Assembly (NCBI GenBank): GCA_900404475.1
Contig: OUQQ01000015.1
Span: forward strand, 18,439 to 82,438
Source of the DNA: Spongospora subterranea
Taxonomy: Eukaryota; Endomyxa; Phytomyxea; Plasmodiophorida; Plasmodiophoridae
Length of the DNA: 64,000 nt
Reading direction: 5' to 3'
Positions within the stretch are counted from its first letter, which is position 1. Each line of letters starts with the position of its first letter. The notes under the pieces were generated by a model that had not been told where the DNA came from, did no database searches, and saw nothing but the letters and a program-made list of their open reading frames with translations. Shown here piece after piece: positions 24,458-35,875 of this stretch. Both the position numbers and the translations under genes were made by a program.

Positions 24458-25934
24458 CTATTCGATGAGGGAGTTGATGAATTCGTGCAATTTGATGAAC
24501 TCGGCATCGGGTTCGGAATGGGTCGTCCGCATGGGTCGCATCTGGTTGTTCGAGTGAACTGGAGCCAGACCGACTCGTTCATTATCGACATCGTAGACGG
24601 AATAGTACTGGCGAAGGAACAAGTCGCCAAGGATCCAGGACTTTCCGCCGTCAACGCCAGATGGGACGTCCATTCCCATTATTCCCACCATGCACAGTTC
24701 GACATTGGACACTTTCGTCTTGATACTGAACACAATAATGAGAACAATGGCGAAGTATTCAGCGATAATGGGCAATTACAGGTATTGGTCGGGAGTGAGG
24801 TCGAAGTTCACGTTATTGAAAACGACCCTGAAGTTGGGGAATGACCCTGTCAGCGCGCAACTGGTGAAAGACTGCCCGTTCAGACGGATCATTGGTGCCT
24901 CTAGAGCAAAACCGTGATCAGTACCGGATTGGGGATCATCCAGCGAAATTGCACAACTTACTCAGTGAGTGAATAAATTCATCGACGTAGGCTTTGGGGC
25001 CGATCATGACCGACGTACCGGTGTCGACGATTACGGTCTGGTTGAAAACGCAGGTCGCGCCCAACGCAACGGAATCGGCCTAGGCACCCCGATTAGTTGA
25101 GCAAATCTGCAGGTCAATGGACGAAGCGATTACCATGATTTGCCAGTACGTTTTGGTGACTAAAGGGAACCAGTTCATTGGGCCGGCGTACCGGGAGACG
25201 TCCAATCCACCGAAGGTCAGCTCGCCTTGTTCCTCGGGGGAGCTGGGCAGGAAGAACGAGAACATTCTATTATAGACGATGCCGCAGTCGTACAGAGCCT
25301 GGTAAACTGGCGCCAATCCGCCAACGCTGATGCTGGGGAAGGCCATTCCTACGATTCCGTCGAACTTGGCGAACCAGAACGACATGCCGTGTTCGACCGT
25401 CGTTTCCATGAAAGCGAACTCGCTGATGTTCATTCCGGCAACTCCAACCGTGTCTTTGCTTTCGAAACCCGAGATATCACCGCTTCCGTAGCGAATGCTG
25501 AGCTCAGTTCCGTTGCTTTGGTAAGTTCTGGAGGCGTCATGGTCGTATTTAGAATGATTGGGAGTGCGCACCGTCTTGGCTGGAACCCAGAAATTGGAGC
25601 TTCCTGTGTCGAATACGACCTTGAACTTTTGAGGTGGTGTTCCTACAGAAACGGTTCCATAGTATTGCGCATTCATGAAATCTTCAATCGGCACTGAAGG
25701 GAGCGCAAAATCACCATATTTTCCATGCACTATCGACTTGATCATGGTGGGATTATCGTTCCCGACTTTGGAGACAGGAACGCGGATGATCTTGGCGTTT
25801 TCATGACGGGGTAATGGTCGAACGCCATCGTCCTGGTAACTGGCGAATGGGATCGGGGATACACGACATTCGGTACCGATAACCAGGAGCACAGCGATGA
25901 TCGCCAGAACCTGATGTTCAAAAAACGACGCCAT
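24458..25934 (-). CDS. Pepsin-like aspartic protease (cathepsin D type), multi-exon
   Basis: ATG 25934 opens a signal peptide (FEHQVLAIIAVLLVIGTECR) and a propeptide. The mature enzyme begins near AQYYGTVSVGTPPQKFKVVF, with active site 1 as FDTGSSNFW. Later blocks are YGSGDISGFESKDTVGVAG and FDGIVGMAFPSISVGG. A 54-nt intron (25133-25080) contains an in-frame TAG; removing it joins TYWQIM to ADSVALGATCVFNQTVIVDTGTS, which holds active site 2. The end has GKSWILGDLFLRQYYSVYDV and RVGLAP, then an unusual tail of about 35 residues after the usual family end, with stop at 24458. Such enzymes work in acidic compartments or are secreted. Two further introns lie between about 24990 and 24760. Confidence 0.9.
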
Positions 25935-26722
25935 GATCGTTGTGAATGAAACAACGCGGGTTCCTCACAATTGGACTTGTAGCGCCATGTCCTCATGTCC
26001 ATGGCGGACACTCCATACATAGGGTGGGGGTTATACTGTAGCGAACAGCCCGTCGTCAGTGGAAGCATGGCCCTTGTTACTGTTACAACTTGAGCTGCCA
26101 GTTGACACGTAAATGCATGACCTATGTTACGTCAATCCTAGTGAGTGTTGTCCACAAGGGATGGCCAGCTCCACAGTCAGATAACCGTTACACCGCCCGA
26201 CACACACGGTCACTTCAATAACGGTGCGTGCGCACCCTGTAGTGAGTGCCCGGTTCGGTGGCCAAGTCGACTGGGACACGGTGGGGTAGTCGCCATATAT
26301 GGCCAACAGTGCCGGTTATGGCGCGTCATGAACAGTCCGAAGTTACAGTGGACATGGGGGTTCGGATCAGATTAAGGTTGATTGGTTCTCGATCATGATT
26401 CCTGGCAAGCCCGGTCCACACCATCTACCATAGAAGTTTGTTTCTAACCCTTCAACCGTTTGTTAACGACGCCATCAACACAGCGGTCATTGCCTGGCGT
26501 TATATTGTTTGAATCTTGTAAACAATGTGCCAATATGTTCAAATCGTAAACCTGCAATCTCGTACAGATATGCGCCTGTTGATGCAATTTTTACAAAAGC
26601 AGGTAGCGAAACTCAGTATCATTTTCTACGTTCGAGACAATGACAACAGATTTAGTGGGTTCGAGAGGAATTGACTGTAATAGGGACACTTGAATAAATA
26701 TTAACGGTAGATCTTGAGCAAT
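25935..26722. other. Intergenic stretch
   Basis: Contains the protease promoter side and the 3' side of the Sel1 gene. One plus-strand open stretch (26145-26375) shows no features. Nothing else recognised. Confidence 0.45.
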
Positions 26723-27562
26723 TCATGTGAATATCAATGGATCGCGTGAACGTCGTAGATCCCGCGACAGCGAATCCGTCACCGGATGGGACATCTGGGG
26801 ATCCAACGCGTGTCGGAAATGGATGGCGGCCAGAACGGGATCCGGTCTCCCGCCCATCCCGTTCTCGAACATGACGCCCAAATTATGATGTGCGACGGCG
26901 TTGGACTTCATGGCGGCGAGTTGCGACCATCGTCGGGCCTCGGCTGGGTTGGCCTGAACCCCGTTCCCCGACATGTACATGGCGCCAATATTGGTCATGG
27001 CCATATGGTTGCCCTTCTTGGCGGCCTTCTTGAAGTAGCCGAACGCGGTTTGCAGGTTCTGGGGGACGCCTTTCCCCGACCAGAATAACCTGCCCAGATT
27101 GAACTGGGCGCCCTGATGGCCGTTCAACGCCGCTCTATGGTACCAGTTCACGGCCGTCTCGTAATCTCGTTCCTGGACGCCTTGGTGACCTGTTTCGAAC
27201 AGCACCCCAAGATTGAGCTGGGCGATAATGTGCCCCCTATCGGCGGCGCGAGTATACCAGAATATGGCCTGGGGTGTGTTTGGCGCCATCGGCAGGTCGT
27301 CATTACTGTTGACGCCGACGTCGAAATGGTATCCCAACATGAATTCGTCTTGCCGATCGCCGGTCTCCTGTATCTGTCTCCAATGTCGTTTGGCGACATT
27401 CGGTAGGAGGTAGCTCTGCAATGATAGATCCAGTTCGTTGGCGTGGGAAAAGGAATCGCTAATCGGGGACAGCTCTTGTTTGTTGTCAGGAAGAACATAA
27501 CTGTCGTCAACGATGTTGATCATCTCACGAGCGTAGACACGTTGGCTGAGACGCAGCGGCAT
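26723..27562 (-). CDS. Sel1-like repeat protein, intronless
   Basis: A 279-residue single frame from ATG 27562. After an N-terminal region of about 70 residues come at least four Sel1-like repeats, each a pair of helices. Examples are AIFWYTRAADRGHIIAQLNL, AVNWYHRAALNGHQGAQFNL, AFGYFKKAAKKGNHMAMTNI and ARRWSQLAAMKSNAVAHHNL, linked by G.G-type turns (SGKGVPQN, SGNGVQAN). Such solenoids mediate protein contacts, often as adaptors in ER quality control or signalling; the partner is unknown. Codons favour C or G at third positions, like the other intronless genes here. Confidence 0.88.
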   Translation of the reverse strand: MPLRLSQRVYAREMINIVDDSYVLPDNKQELSPISDSFSHANELDLSLQSYLLPNVAKRHWRQIQETGDRQDEFMLGYHFDVGVNSNDDLPMAPNTPQAIFWYTRAADRGHIIAQLNLGVLFETGHQGVQERDYETAVNWYHRAALNGHQGAQFNLGRLFWSGKGVPQNLQTAFGYFKKAAKKGNHMAMTNIGAMYMSGNGVQANPAEARRWSQLAAMKSNAVAHHNLGVMFENGMGGRPDPVLAAIHFRHALDPQMSHPVTDSLSRDLRRSRDPLIFT

Positions 27563-29511
27563 TCGACAACGATCGACCCGCTTACAGACGCAAGGCTAGT
27601 CGCGAACTACGCGATGGAATACAAATAAACAAGACCGGTTAAAGAAGAAGGCGCCTTAATCGCGACGACGGGGTGATTGATATTTGGTGTTGTTGCTGTT
27701 GTTGGCGCCGGCAGGTGTATCAGGCCTGGAAGCGAAACAAGAACAGAGCCCGAGTTATTTCTGTTATTCGATAAAGAAGGTAATGGGCTCTTTACGACCT
27801 GAGGAGAAAGGAGACCATCGACCAAAATCGGAAAAGAGTTGAGTCAATGGGATCGTCTATTGACTCAACATCGTTAATTTCAAAATTGCAACGGATGAAT
27901 TCCTGATCGATTCCGGCCGACGCTATTTGGGCGATTGTTGTCGTTGCGCGTGACTTTATCGAGAATGACCCTTTGGAAAAAAATATCGCTCACTGAATTA
28001 TAACCAACATCATGATCAGCACCATTGTTGTTGTGACCCCCAAAACCCTTCAAACCGCGTCCAGTACCAGTTGATTCACGTGTCGAATGATGTGGCGCCA
28101 TTGAATCGGTCGGACATCAGGGTACCGTTTTGAGCAGTGGTTCACTCCCTCAATTTCAACATCGCTGTGGACTTGAAATATGTAATCAGTGGATACGATC
28201 TAGTTGCCAATCCATGATGCACCAGGACGAGACCCAGCTGCTGATCCATCCTGATATCAGACCGCAGTTGTTGCCGTCTTGTTGGCTTTTGCCATAATCC
28301 GTTATCGACGATCAAAGTGTAAATTTATCGAATACATCACTCTTTCTAATCGCGTAGAAGGCGTCACAAACTACAAACGAAACTTTGAACGGTTGTATTG
28401 ATGGCTCTGATCAAGTTCAGGAGCGGCCAATGGTAGAATCATATCAGACATTTCGAGACCTCAGGTTGATACGAGTTTCGGTCAGGGGTTAAAGGAATTT
28501 GTGGACCACAACCTGCTAGGCGTACACTAATCGTAGAAAGTAGTGTGCGAACGTAACGGGTAATTGAGTAATTGCAAGTCCTCAACCTTCGACAAACCAT
28601 CAAAAACCATATTCGAATTCCACATTATTGGTTGTTTATCCTGTGGATAATCTCAGCTCGAGCTTTGCTGAATAACGGTCCGGAAATCCGAAACGCGCCA
28701 CGTTTGACAAATCTAATACCACTTGTGTTTTGCAAGTCATCTGGACATGTAAAAGAAGCGCATTTCGAATGATGAGCCTTTGTGTCCTGTCTGATGTCGA
28801 GTACAGGTAAAACTCCCGGCTGAACACTCAACTCGGCTCAAGAGCGACACGACACGTTGACGGCGACATGCATTGCAACGATAGTCATCATGCGATTTAT
28901 CGAGCACTGTTTGACACAGATCGTCGCCCTTTTTTGTCCCATTCGGGAGGAGCCGATACACCACATTGGCGACTCAGGGCAACGCTGCGATCACATATAC
29001 AAGGGGTAAAATTCCATCGGGGATGCATGATCGGGCACCAGATCAGACGCCATCATCATAACGAGTAGGCAGTTGTGATGGGGCGTTGCCAGGAACACCG
29101 AACACCGAGTTCAATGAGGCTGGGATTCACACGACGAATGCACGTGATCGGCGAGTCGATTGCAGTTGGCGTGTTTGTGTCATGCTGTTCGAAAATCCCT
29201 GTCCCCTAGCGAGATATCCCCCATGCCCATCCGATCTATTGCGATCTGTCTTGTGCCACCCCGATGATGGTCAGGTACGGGTGATTGCGCCATCGTTAAG
29301 GGTATAGGAAAGAAGGCGCGATCGGACTATCTGTACCAATAGACCATAGCGCAACAATTACCGATATCATTATTAAACAACGGGTGTGAACGGGGTGCTG
29401 AAAGGGGCCATTATAACAAAGGGGGGCGTGAACCGATCATTGAGGGCGGTGTGAGACAGATCGGAGGTTGAGATCATTTGAGGATATAAGCGCGGCCTCG
29501 ACCACTTCGCC
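27563..29511. other. Gene-poor stretch with weak minus-strand ORFs
   Basis: Minus-strand open frames 28101-27880 (Asn/Gly-rich, GFGGHNNNGADHD) and 27825-27607 (Thr/Pro-rich) could be exons of a low-complexity protein, but no junction or domain supports this. From 28100 to 29511 I see no gene, RNA or repeat. Confidence 0.35.
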
Positions 29512-32500
29512 ATGATGCTGGTCGCGATACTGGTGGCGCTGATCGCGATCGGTTCGGGACAGGATCAGTGCCTGTGCCCGTGCCAGAATGTGAACACGAC
29601 CTGCCAGGCCGCTTCCATAACGTGCGTCAATGGCGGTGCGTTTGGCGCTCACGACTGCCAAACAACACGGTGAGTTGCGCCGATGTCGTCGGTTTTTGCA
29701 CTTGCTCAGGTCAGCGGTTTGTTGGTCGTTTAGACCATGCAAAGGTCCTTCTCCAGTTACCCGATGCACGTGTCCAGTGGGATATACTGGCGTTGGCTGC
29801 GATATTATCAACCCGTCAAACTCCGACGTCTGTGAGACGTCTCGGCTCATGTACGACTCGTCAATGCTCAACAGTGCTGCTGCTAAATACATGGAATGCA
29901 CCGCTGAGATTACCCCAATACTACAGCTGGCAAATCTTCAAGGTTAGAAATGGCATTGGAATGGGCAACGCAACGTGTGTTCTGTAACATGGTGCTGTGT
30001 CGCCTCAGATCATCGAATGAATATTACGCTCGATCTTCCTAACCGACAAGCAGTTGTTGCATTATGGACTAGAACATCAAAGACCAAAGGAATGTGTGGC
30101 CCGATTATTCAGTTTTTCAAATGCACCGTTTCCGACTGTTCGCTTCTGGCCAACACACCTGGTAGTCCATCGGTGGTCGATAATTTGTCTCAATTGAACT
30201 CAGCGATCGTTTCAGGGACATTATCAACTTTATCCTGTCCAAAAAAAGCGTGTGAAATCTGTACGGATCCATCGTGTCCTGTGGCTCTGCAATCGATAAT
30301 TCAAAGCTTTGAGGAAAAGAAAACACCATTGACCATCCTGATTGATCCCACGCAGCGTCATAACATCAATATGACTGTCGGATTGGTAAGTGGTCTCGTA
30401 ACCTGCTGACCCTTTTGCCGTTTTGTTTTTGCCTCGATTCGAACAATTGGGAACGTTTGTGGCATGGTGATGTTAACATGTTGCCCTTGCTCTTTTAGGA
30501 TGCGTTTGTTAATGTCAAGATTCCGGTTAATTGCATGACGGGATCTTGTGTGTCCAAAATAGATTATGTACCAGATAACGCCCCAGCAATCGACAAATCA
30601 TCAGAAATGTTAATGGTCAGTATGCCACCTGATGAATCATTCTCGATCGGTAAATCTGCTTTATCAGATGGGATTTTGGTCAAGCCTAGCCCTATCGATG
30701 TATCTTGTGCTAGCTGTGCTTGCAGTTTATGTAAATATGGAGTTGAACAATCCCCCTCCGGCTATCAAGGCGATGATGCTAGACCATAGCCATGACAAAC
30801 CTGATAAGCACTTTGGCAAGGACGACGGCGGCTATGAACGTCTATCCACTGGTAGTCCCATCTCAAACTCAAGCGAATTATCAAATCATCCTGACGCCAT
30901 CCTGATCGGTTATTCCACCTCCAGTACAGTCTTTCTTGTTTGCTTAAACCTCCTTCTCAGATGATATTCCTGACGAACCATTACCATCATCGATGAACCC
31001 ACATGGAACCTTTGGGTTGTTATGGAAAGATGTCGGGTATCGGATGAGTTCTCGACGCCATGGACTGTTATGTCGACGTCGCCCACCTAAGCTAATCTTG
31101 TCAAAGAGCACAGGGATCGTCCATCCAGGTGAAATGGTCGCTATTTTAGGTTGATCTGCATCCACGCTGTCGTGATACTCGTTTGATGTTCTTTGGTACA
31201 GGCGCTAGTGGTGCCGGTAAATCAACTTTACTGGATATTCTTGGCGGAATTGATAAGAAAGGCGTTATTTCAGGATTTGTGGATATTTTTGTGAGTGCTT
31301 TTTTGTTCCAAAGCAAATGGGAATTCTGATTTTTTTCAAGGGCGACCTCAATGTCCACCGAAAAAATGTGGTTTCATACGTTGTTCAGGAGGATTACAAT
31401 CTTTCAACGATGACAGTTTGGGAGACGTTAGACTTTAGGTAAGAACATATTATTGGACGGAGATTAGGTCTTGATTCTCGATTGCAGTGCTCGGATGAGG
31501 TTAAGTGCTGATACAAGCGATGCCGAAATTATGGCCAGAGTGAGAGCCGTAATTGAAGAACTGGCTCTTGTAAAAGTTGCCACAACTAAGGTATCAATCA
31601 GTTTGTGCTCTCGCAACACCCTGATCATAGATATCAGGTTGGAACTTTGGAACGTGGCGGGATATCCGGAGGCGAACGACGACGTTTGGCAATTGGCGGT
31701 AAATGTGTCCACAGCCAGAAAATTACCTGAACTGATGTGCTGGATCATGAATAGTGGAACTGGTCGCCGATCCTCGAATCTTACTAGCAGACGAGCCAAC
31801 CAGCGGCCTTGATAGCTTTTATGCGGATATGGTCATCCAATCTTTACGTCGACGTGCAGTTCGTGATCGATGTGCGGTGCTGTTGACCATACACCAGCCT
31901 CCTTCACATCTTTTCCCACTATTTCATAGGGTAATGATATCTTAGTCTGCTAATTCTTTCTTTTGCCAAATCGATCTGTTTAGGTAGTGCTGATGTGTCG
32001 CGGCGGAACGATGGCTTTCAATGGGACGCCGGATCAAGCCATCGCGTTTTTCGAACAAGAGACGGGACAGACAATGAAACCTGGCGCGAATCCGTTTGAA
32101 TTCCTTGTCGAGGCTTTGTCCAATCGATCAACCGCTTTCAATACCGCAATCGTAAGTATTCCGACGACTGTGGATGCAGCCATTCGTAAATCGGATTCAG
32201 GTCCGTCATTTCGAAGAGTCAACCTATTGTCGCGACATGGCAAATAGTGTGATTGAAAATATTCAATCTAAGGTTTGGTAAATTAACCTGCCCATGGGGA
32301 CCTTTGCTATATTTCTTTGGTGGTGATTTCTTCCCTTTCGTCCTTCAGTCCTCAGTCGAGTTTTGCACAAATGCCCAATTTTGTAGTTGTTGTCACCTTT
32401 CACCAGCATCGTATTTGCATAGCTTCATATCGTTTCGACTTTCGACCATCTGCAATCTATGTCTCAACTCTTATAGTCGTAATGATGATAATAGGAGTAT

Positions 32501-33587
32501 GTGAAGAGTTTGCCGCTACGATCAGTCCAGCGCGTATCGCGTTTAAATCAATGCAAGCTACTGACGTTGCGGGCGTTTCGACATAGTGCCCGCGATCCAT
32601 CGCTGTTGCTCATGTACAATTGCGTGACGATGGTCGTGGCGGTTCTTACCGGCCTCATCTTTTATCAGCTAGACAATCGCATCGTGGGATCACAAAACAG
32701 GGTTTGTATCATGAATCGGTCGGATACGAATATGGACAGATTGAATTGAATTTTGCTCAGATTGGGTTCTTGTTTTTTGCGATATTGTTCTTGTCCTTAC
32801 TCAACATGTCTTCAATGGGTCACTGTAAGCATATCAAGATTTCACGTCATTGATGGCAAACTAAATGGTCTACAGTTGTACTGGATCGCATTTTGCTTTG
32901 GCGAGAACGATTTGCTGGATTTTATACAATCGGTAAACGCAGTAAATTGAACTACTTTTTCTAATGTGCTTACATAGGCCCATATTTTGCCTCGAAGTTG
33001 CTGGTTGATTTAGTTCCTTTCCGTGTATTACCACCAGCATTATTCTCATGTATTGCCTACTGGCTGGTTGGCCTTCAACCTGATATGGCCCACTTCATGC
33101 GATTTGTTGGAGTATTAATTCTGACAAATATGGTGTCGGGCTCTTCAGTTTTTTTAATATCAGCCGCTAGCTCCAACTTGGGTCAAGCAAATTTATTTGG
33201 CATACTATATTTCATTTATGCCATGGTAATCTCGAATATTGCAATGATTTAACCCAATTCTAATGGTTGTGTTTATAGGTATTTGGTGGGCTCTTGCTCA
33301 ATGCCGGGAGCAGTACGTCTGCTTTGTCTGCGCTCTCATGCACATCATTTATCAGCTACGCGTACAGCTCCATCATGGCAAACGAGTTTCACAATCTGCC
33401 GTTAATTCTCGACCCGAAGGGTTTCAACGGAATTGAAGTCAACGTTGACGGCGATACAATTCTGCAAAATTTTGGATTTAGCTGGGACCAATTTGATCAC
33501 AACATCCTGATTCTCTCATGCGCGTTCGTCACAATTACCACGACAACGTATATCATTTTAAAGAATTGCCAAACAAGGCGGAAATAG
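29512..33587 (+). CDS. ABCG half-transporter with N-terminal EGF-like ectodomain, multi-exon
   Basis: ATG 29512 gives a signal peptide (MMLVAILVALIAIGSG) and a Cys-rich ectodomain with an EGF-like end (CTCPVGYTGVGCD), several N-glycosylation sites and further Cys pairs. A membrane segment follows (LALSMYLVLAVLAVYV, about 30700). The ATPase comes next: AILG joined to ASGAGKSTLLDILGG (Walker A), VVQEDYNLSTMTVWETLDF, ISGGERRRLAIG (signature), ILLADEPTSGLDS (Walker B) and VLLTIHQPP. Six-helix membrane exons then run from about 32590 to 33587, ending with SYAYSSIMANEFHNLPLILD. ATPase before membrane domain is the ABCG order. Half-transporters must dimerise, usually at the plasma membrane, and move lipids or hydrophobic compounds. 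Introns are short; the cargo is unknown. Confidence 0.9.
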
Positions 33588-33764
33588 GTTCCCATGACGG
33601 GCGATTTTTCGATCAATGCTAACTTCTTTCCCAACCATAGTCGTATTACTAAACAGCAAGTTGATTAATTAACTTCTCAGATGTATTATGAAACTGCCGA
33701 AGCTATTGACCCTTTTACGCCGACCAAAGCCGTTTTTGAGCTTGCGAGTCAAGGAATTCCTGTA

Positions 33765-35448
33765 TCAAGCGATTTCGTCGTTCTTCCATTTGCCTCCGGT
33801 TCTTTCGTTCTGGCTCTGCTTTCGCCTATAAACCTTCATCAATAACCATTTTACTGCAAAAGAGATTACATGAGAAACCTGTGGGCGATCCCATTGTCGG
33901 ATACGTTGATTGTGTTGTAAAGCATCAATTACTCTATGGTACAGATCCGGCCGTAATGTTGGGCTAAGGTGTAGCTGTTTGATATGAGGCGATTCCATCA
34001 CCGTATTCACAATACTCAATGCCGCCTGTTCTGTGATCCGATTTCCAGACAGATCAATGGACCTGGAGTATTGTTTCGGTCAATCCATCACAAGGCCGAT
34101 CTGGACCCGAAATCGACGTACATGAGTGATCGACATTGGTGAATTGCCTGACAGAAGGAAGAAAAATGATCATGATGGGAATCGTATCCGATGCGATTGT
34201 TAGAGACATTCAAGGACTCAATAGCCAGGTTCATCGCCAATCCTGATGATATCGTGCACAGTCCCGAATCGCCAAGAACATTTCCCTCAAGGTTCATTGC
34301 CCTATTGAAGCGTGCCGATCAACTTTGGGGAACCCTCACCGTATCGGTGATATCTCAACCTGATTGCGCATTTTGGCGCCGTCAAGATCGATGCGATGAT
34401 CTGCCCTGACTCGTTGTCAAGATCACAGAACCCCATGTTGAGGATTCTCAATCCTTGGCTGGCCTGGCGGCATAATGCAGTTGCCAGATGACGCAATCCA
34501 CTCGTTCCGATGAGATTATAGCTGAAAACGCAGAACGGCAATCAGGAAGCGGCCAGAGTGAAATGATGAATCAGGCGAATTTACTCGAAATTCAACGACG
34601 CTAGCCTTGGGGAATTAGTCTGTGTCAGAGCCGACGATAGCGCCATACAGCTGGATGACGTGATATCAGATCCAACGACCTCCAGAGTCACAAGATTATG
34701 CAGATTGGGAATAGATTGGCACTGTAATCAAGACCACTAATCAATTTGCAGTTTTTCATATCGAAAGCGGTTTCGGTGAGTCGTCCAGTGAAACTTGTTT
34801 TGGGACTTTTTTGGAAACCATAGGGGAAAATGGGGCAAAATCAGGGAATGTTATGAATGGGCATTCACCAATCCGATCATAGCACGATCCCCAATTGCAC
34901 ATTTCCACAACGATAGGCGACGGATTGGGGTGTAGAAATTCAGCCGGATGGCTGCGGCCAACGCCAAAACGCACTCTGGACCGATTGAATCGCCCACAAC
35001 AATTTCTCTCAGCTCAGTGCCTGTGAAATCCGAAACGACAGCGTTAAACCAAAGATGATAATACGGATCCGGTGAGGAAACACTTGGGAATCGGAAGAAC
35101 AAGTTTTATAGGTAAAATTGTCTGGAGTACATGAAAAGTTTGTGCCGTTTTTTCATCCAATATTTTTGCACCTCTTTGAATTGCGGTGGCGAATTGCCTG
35201 GCAATTATCGCCGACACCGGTTTAGGAACCGACCGCTCTCTGCAGACGGCCAGGAATGTGGATCGAACCTCAGCAAGGTTCGCCTGAAACCGATTACCAG
35301 GTTGGGACCTTGCCCGAAACCGATGCTCTCGCCGGGCGACCAACGTCGCTGCCATGTTGTCTTTCCAGGAATTTAGCCCTCGATTCGGGTAGTCGAAAGA
35401 GCAAAGGGGACGAGAACAAGTACTGGAAATCGATCGAATACTTCCCAT
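33765..35448 (-). CDS. Leucine-rich-repeat protein (RNase-inhibitor type), multi-exon
   Basis: ATG 35448 starts a basic N-terminal region (ARREHRFRARSQPGNRFQAN). Exons then give repeats of the RI-like LRR form: TELREIVVGDSIGPECVLAL, IRRLSLWKCAIGDRAMIGL, LIGTSGLRHLATALCRQASQ, LRILNMGFCDLDNESGQII, NVLGDSGLCTISSGLAMNLA and IESLNVSNNRIG. The C-terminal exon (34019-33765) ends in a basic tail (VYRRKQSQNERTGGKWKN). LRR proteins of this form are usually adaptors or GTPase-regulator-like scaffolds; nothing more specific is visible. The gene converges on the ABCG gene, leaving 177 bp between stop codons. Confidence 0.65.
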
Positions 35449-35875
35449 GTGTTCAAGCTGATGTTCTTCACGATATTATCATGTTCTGCTGTTCAATTAG
35501 TGTTATGGACAACAACAAGAGTATAAACGGACGAATGATCAGAGCCCGTGCTTCCACATTCTAATATCAATAAATTCATTCCGGTTTGCAGAGAACAACG
35601 AAATATCCGTTTACGGGTTGACTGAATACAGCGTTGGAAAGATAACTCATGAGTGTCTGAGTTGAGCCAATATGGTCAATCTAGCTCCATCCCTGGCAGA
35701 CCATGTCCATGGCCATAAATTACGTGTCGTGACAGTCAACTCTCGTCTGAAACATAATCACCTGATCAACTGGTGGCGGTGACGTAGAGCGGATTGGGGA
35801 ATGATTTGTTGCGCAATGAATTATTAGCAGTAATGATGATGATGGCGATGATGATGTAGTTAGTGTTGAAGGGTG
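35449..35875. other. Divergent intergenic region with (GAT)n microsatellite
   Basis: Lies between the LRR gene and the kinase. At about 35832-35856 it has an imperfect GATGAT/GATGGC run. No gene seen. Confidence 0.5.

Noticed and set aside
24278..24844. 188-codon plus-strand frame over the end of the aspartic protease
   Set aside because: The minus strand carries the clear pepsin end (WILGDLFLRQYY); the plus frame is a mirror of it.
25080..25082. Premature stop making the protease a pseudogene
   Set aside because: The TAG is the last three bases of a GT-AG intron, and splicing restores the YWQIM-ADSVALG...DTGTS region.
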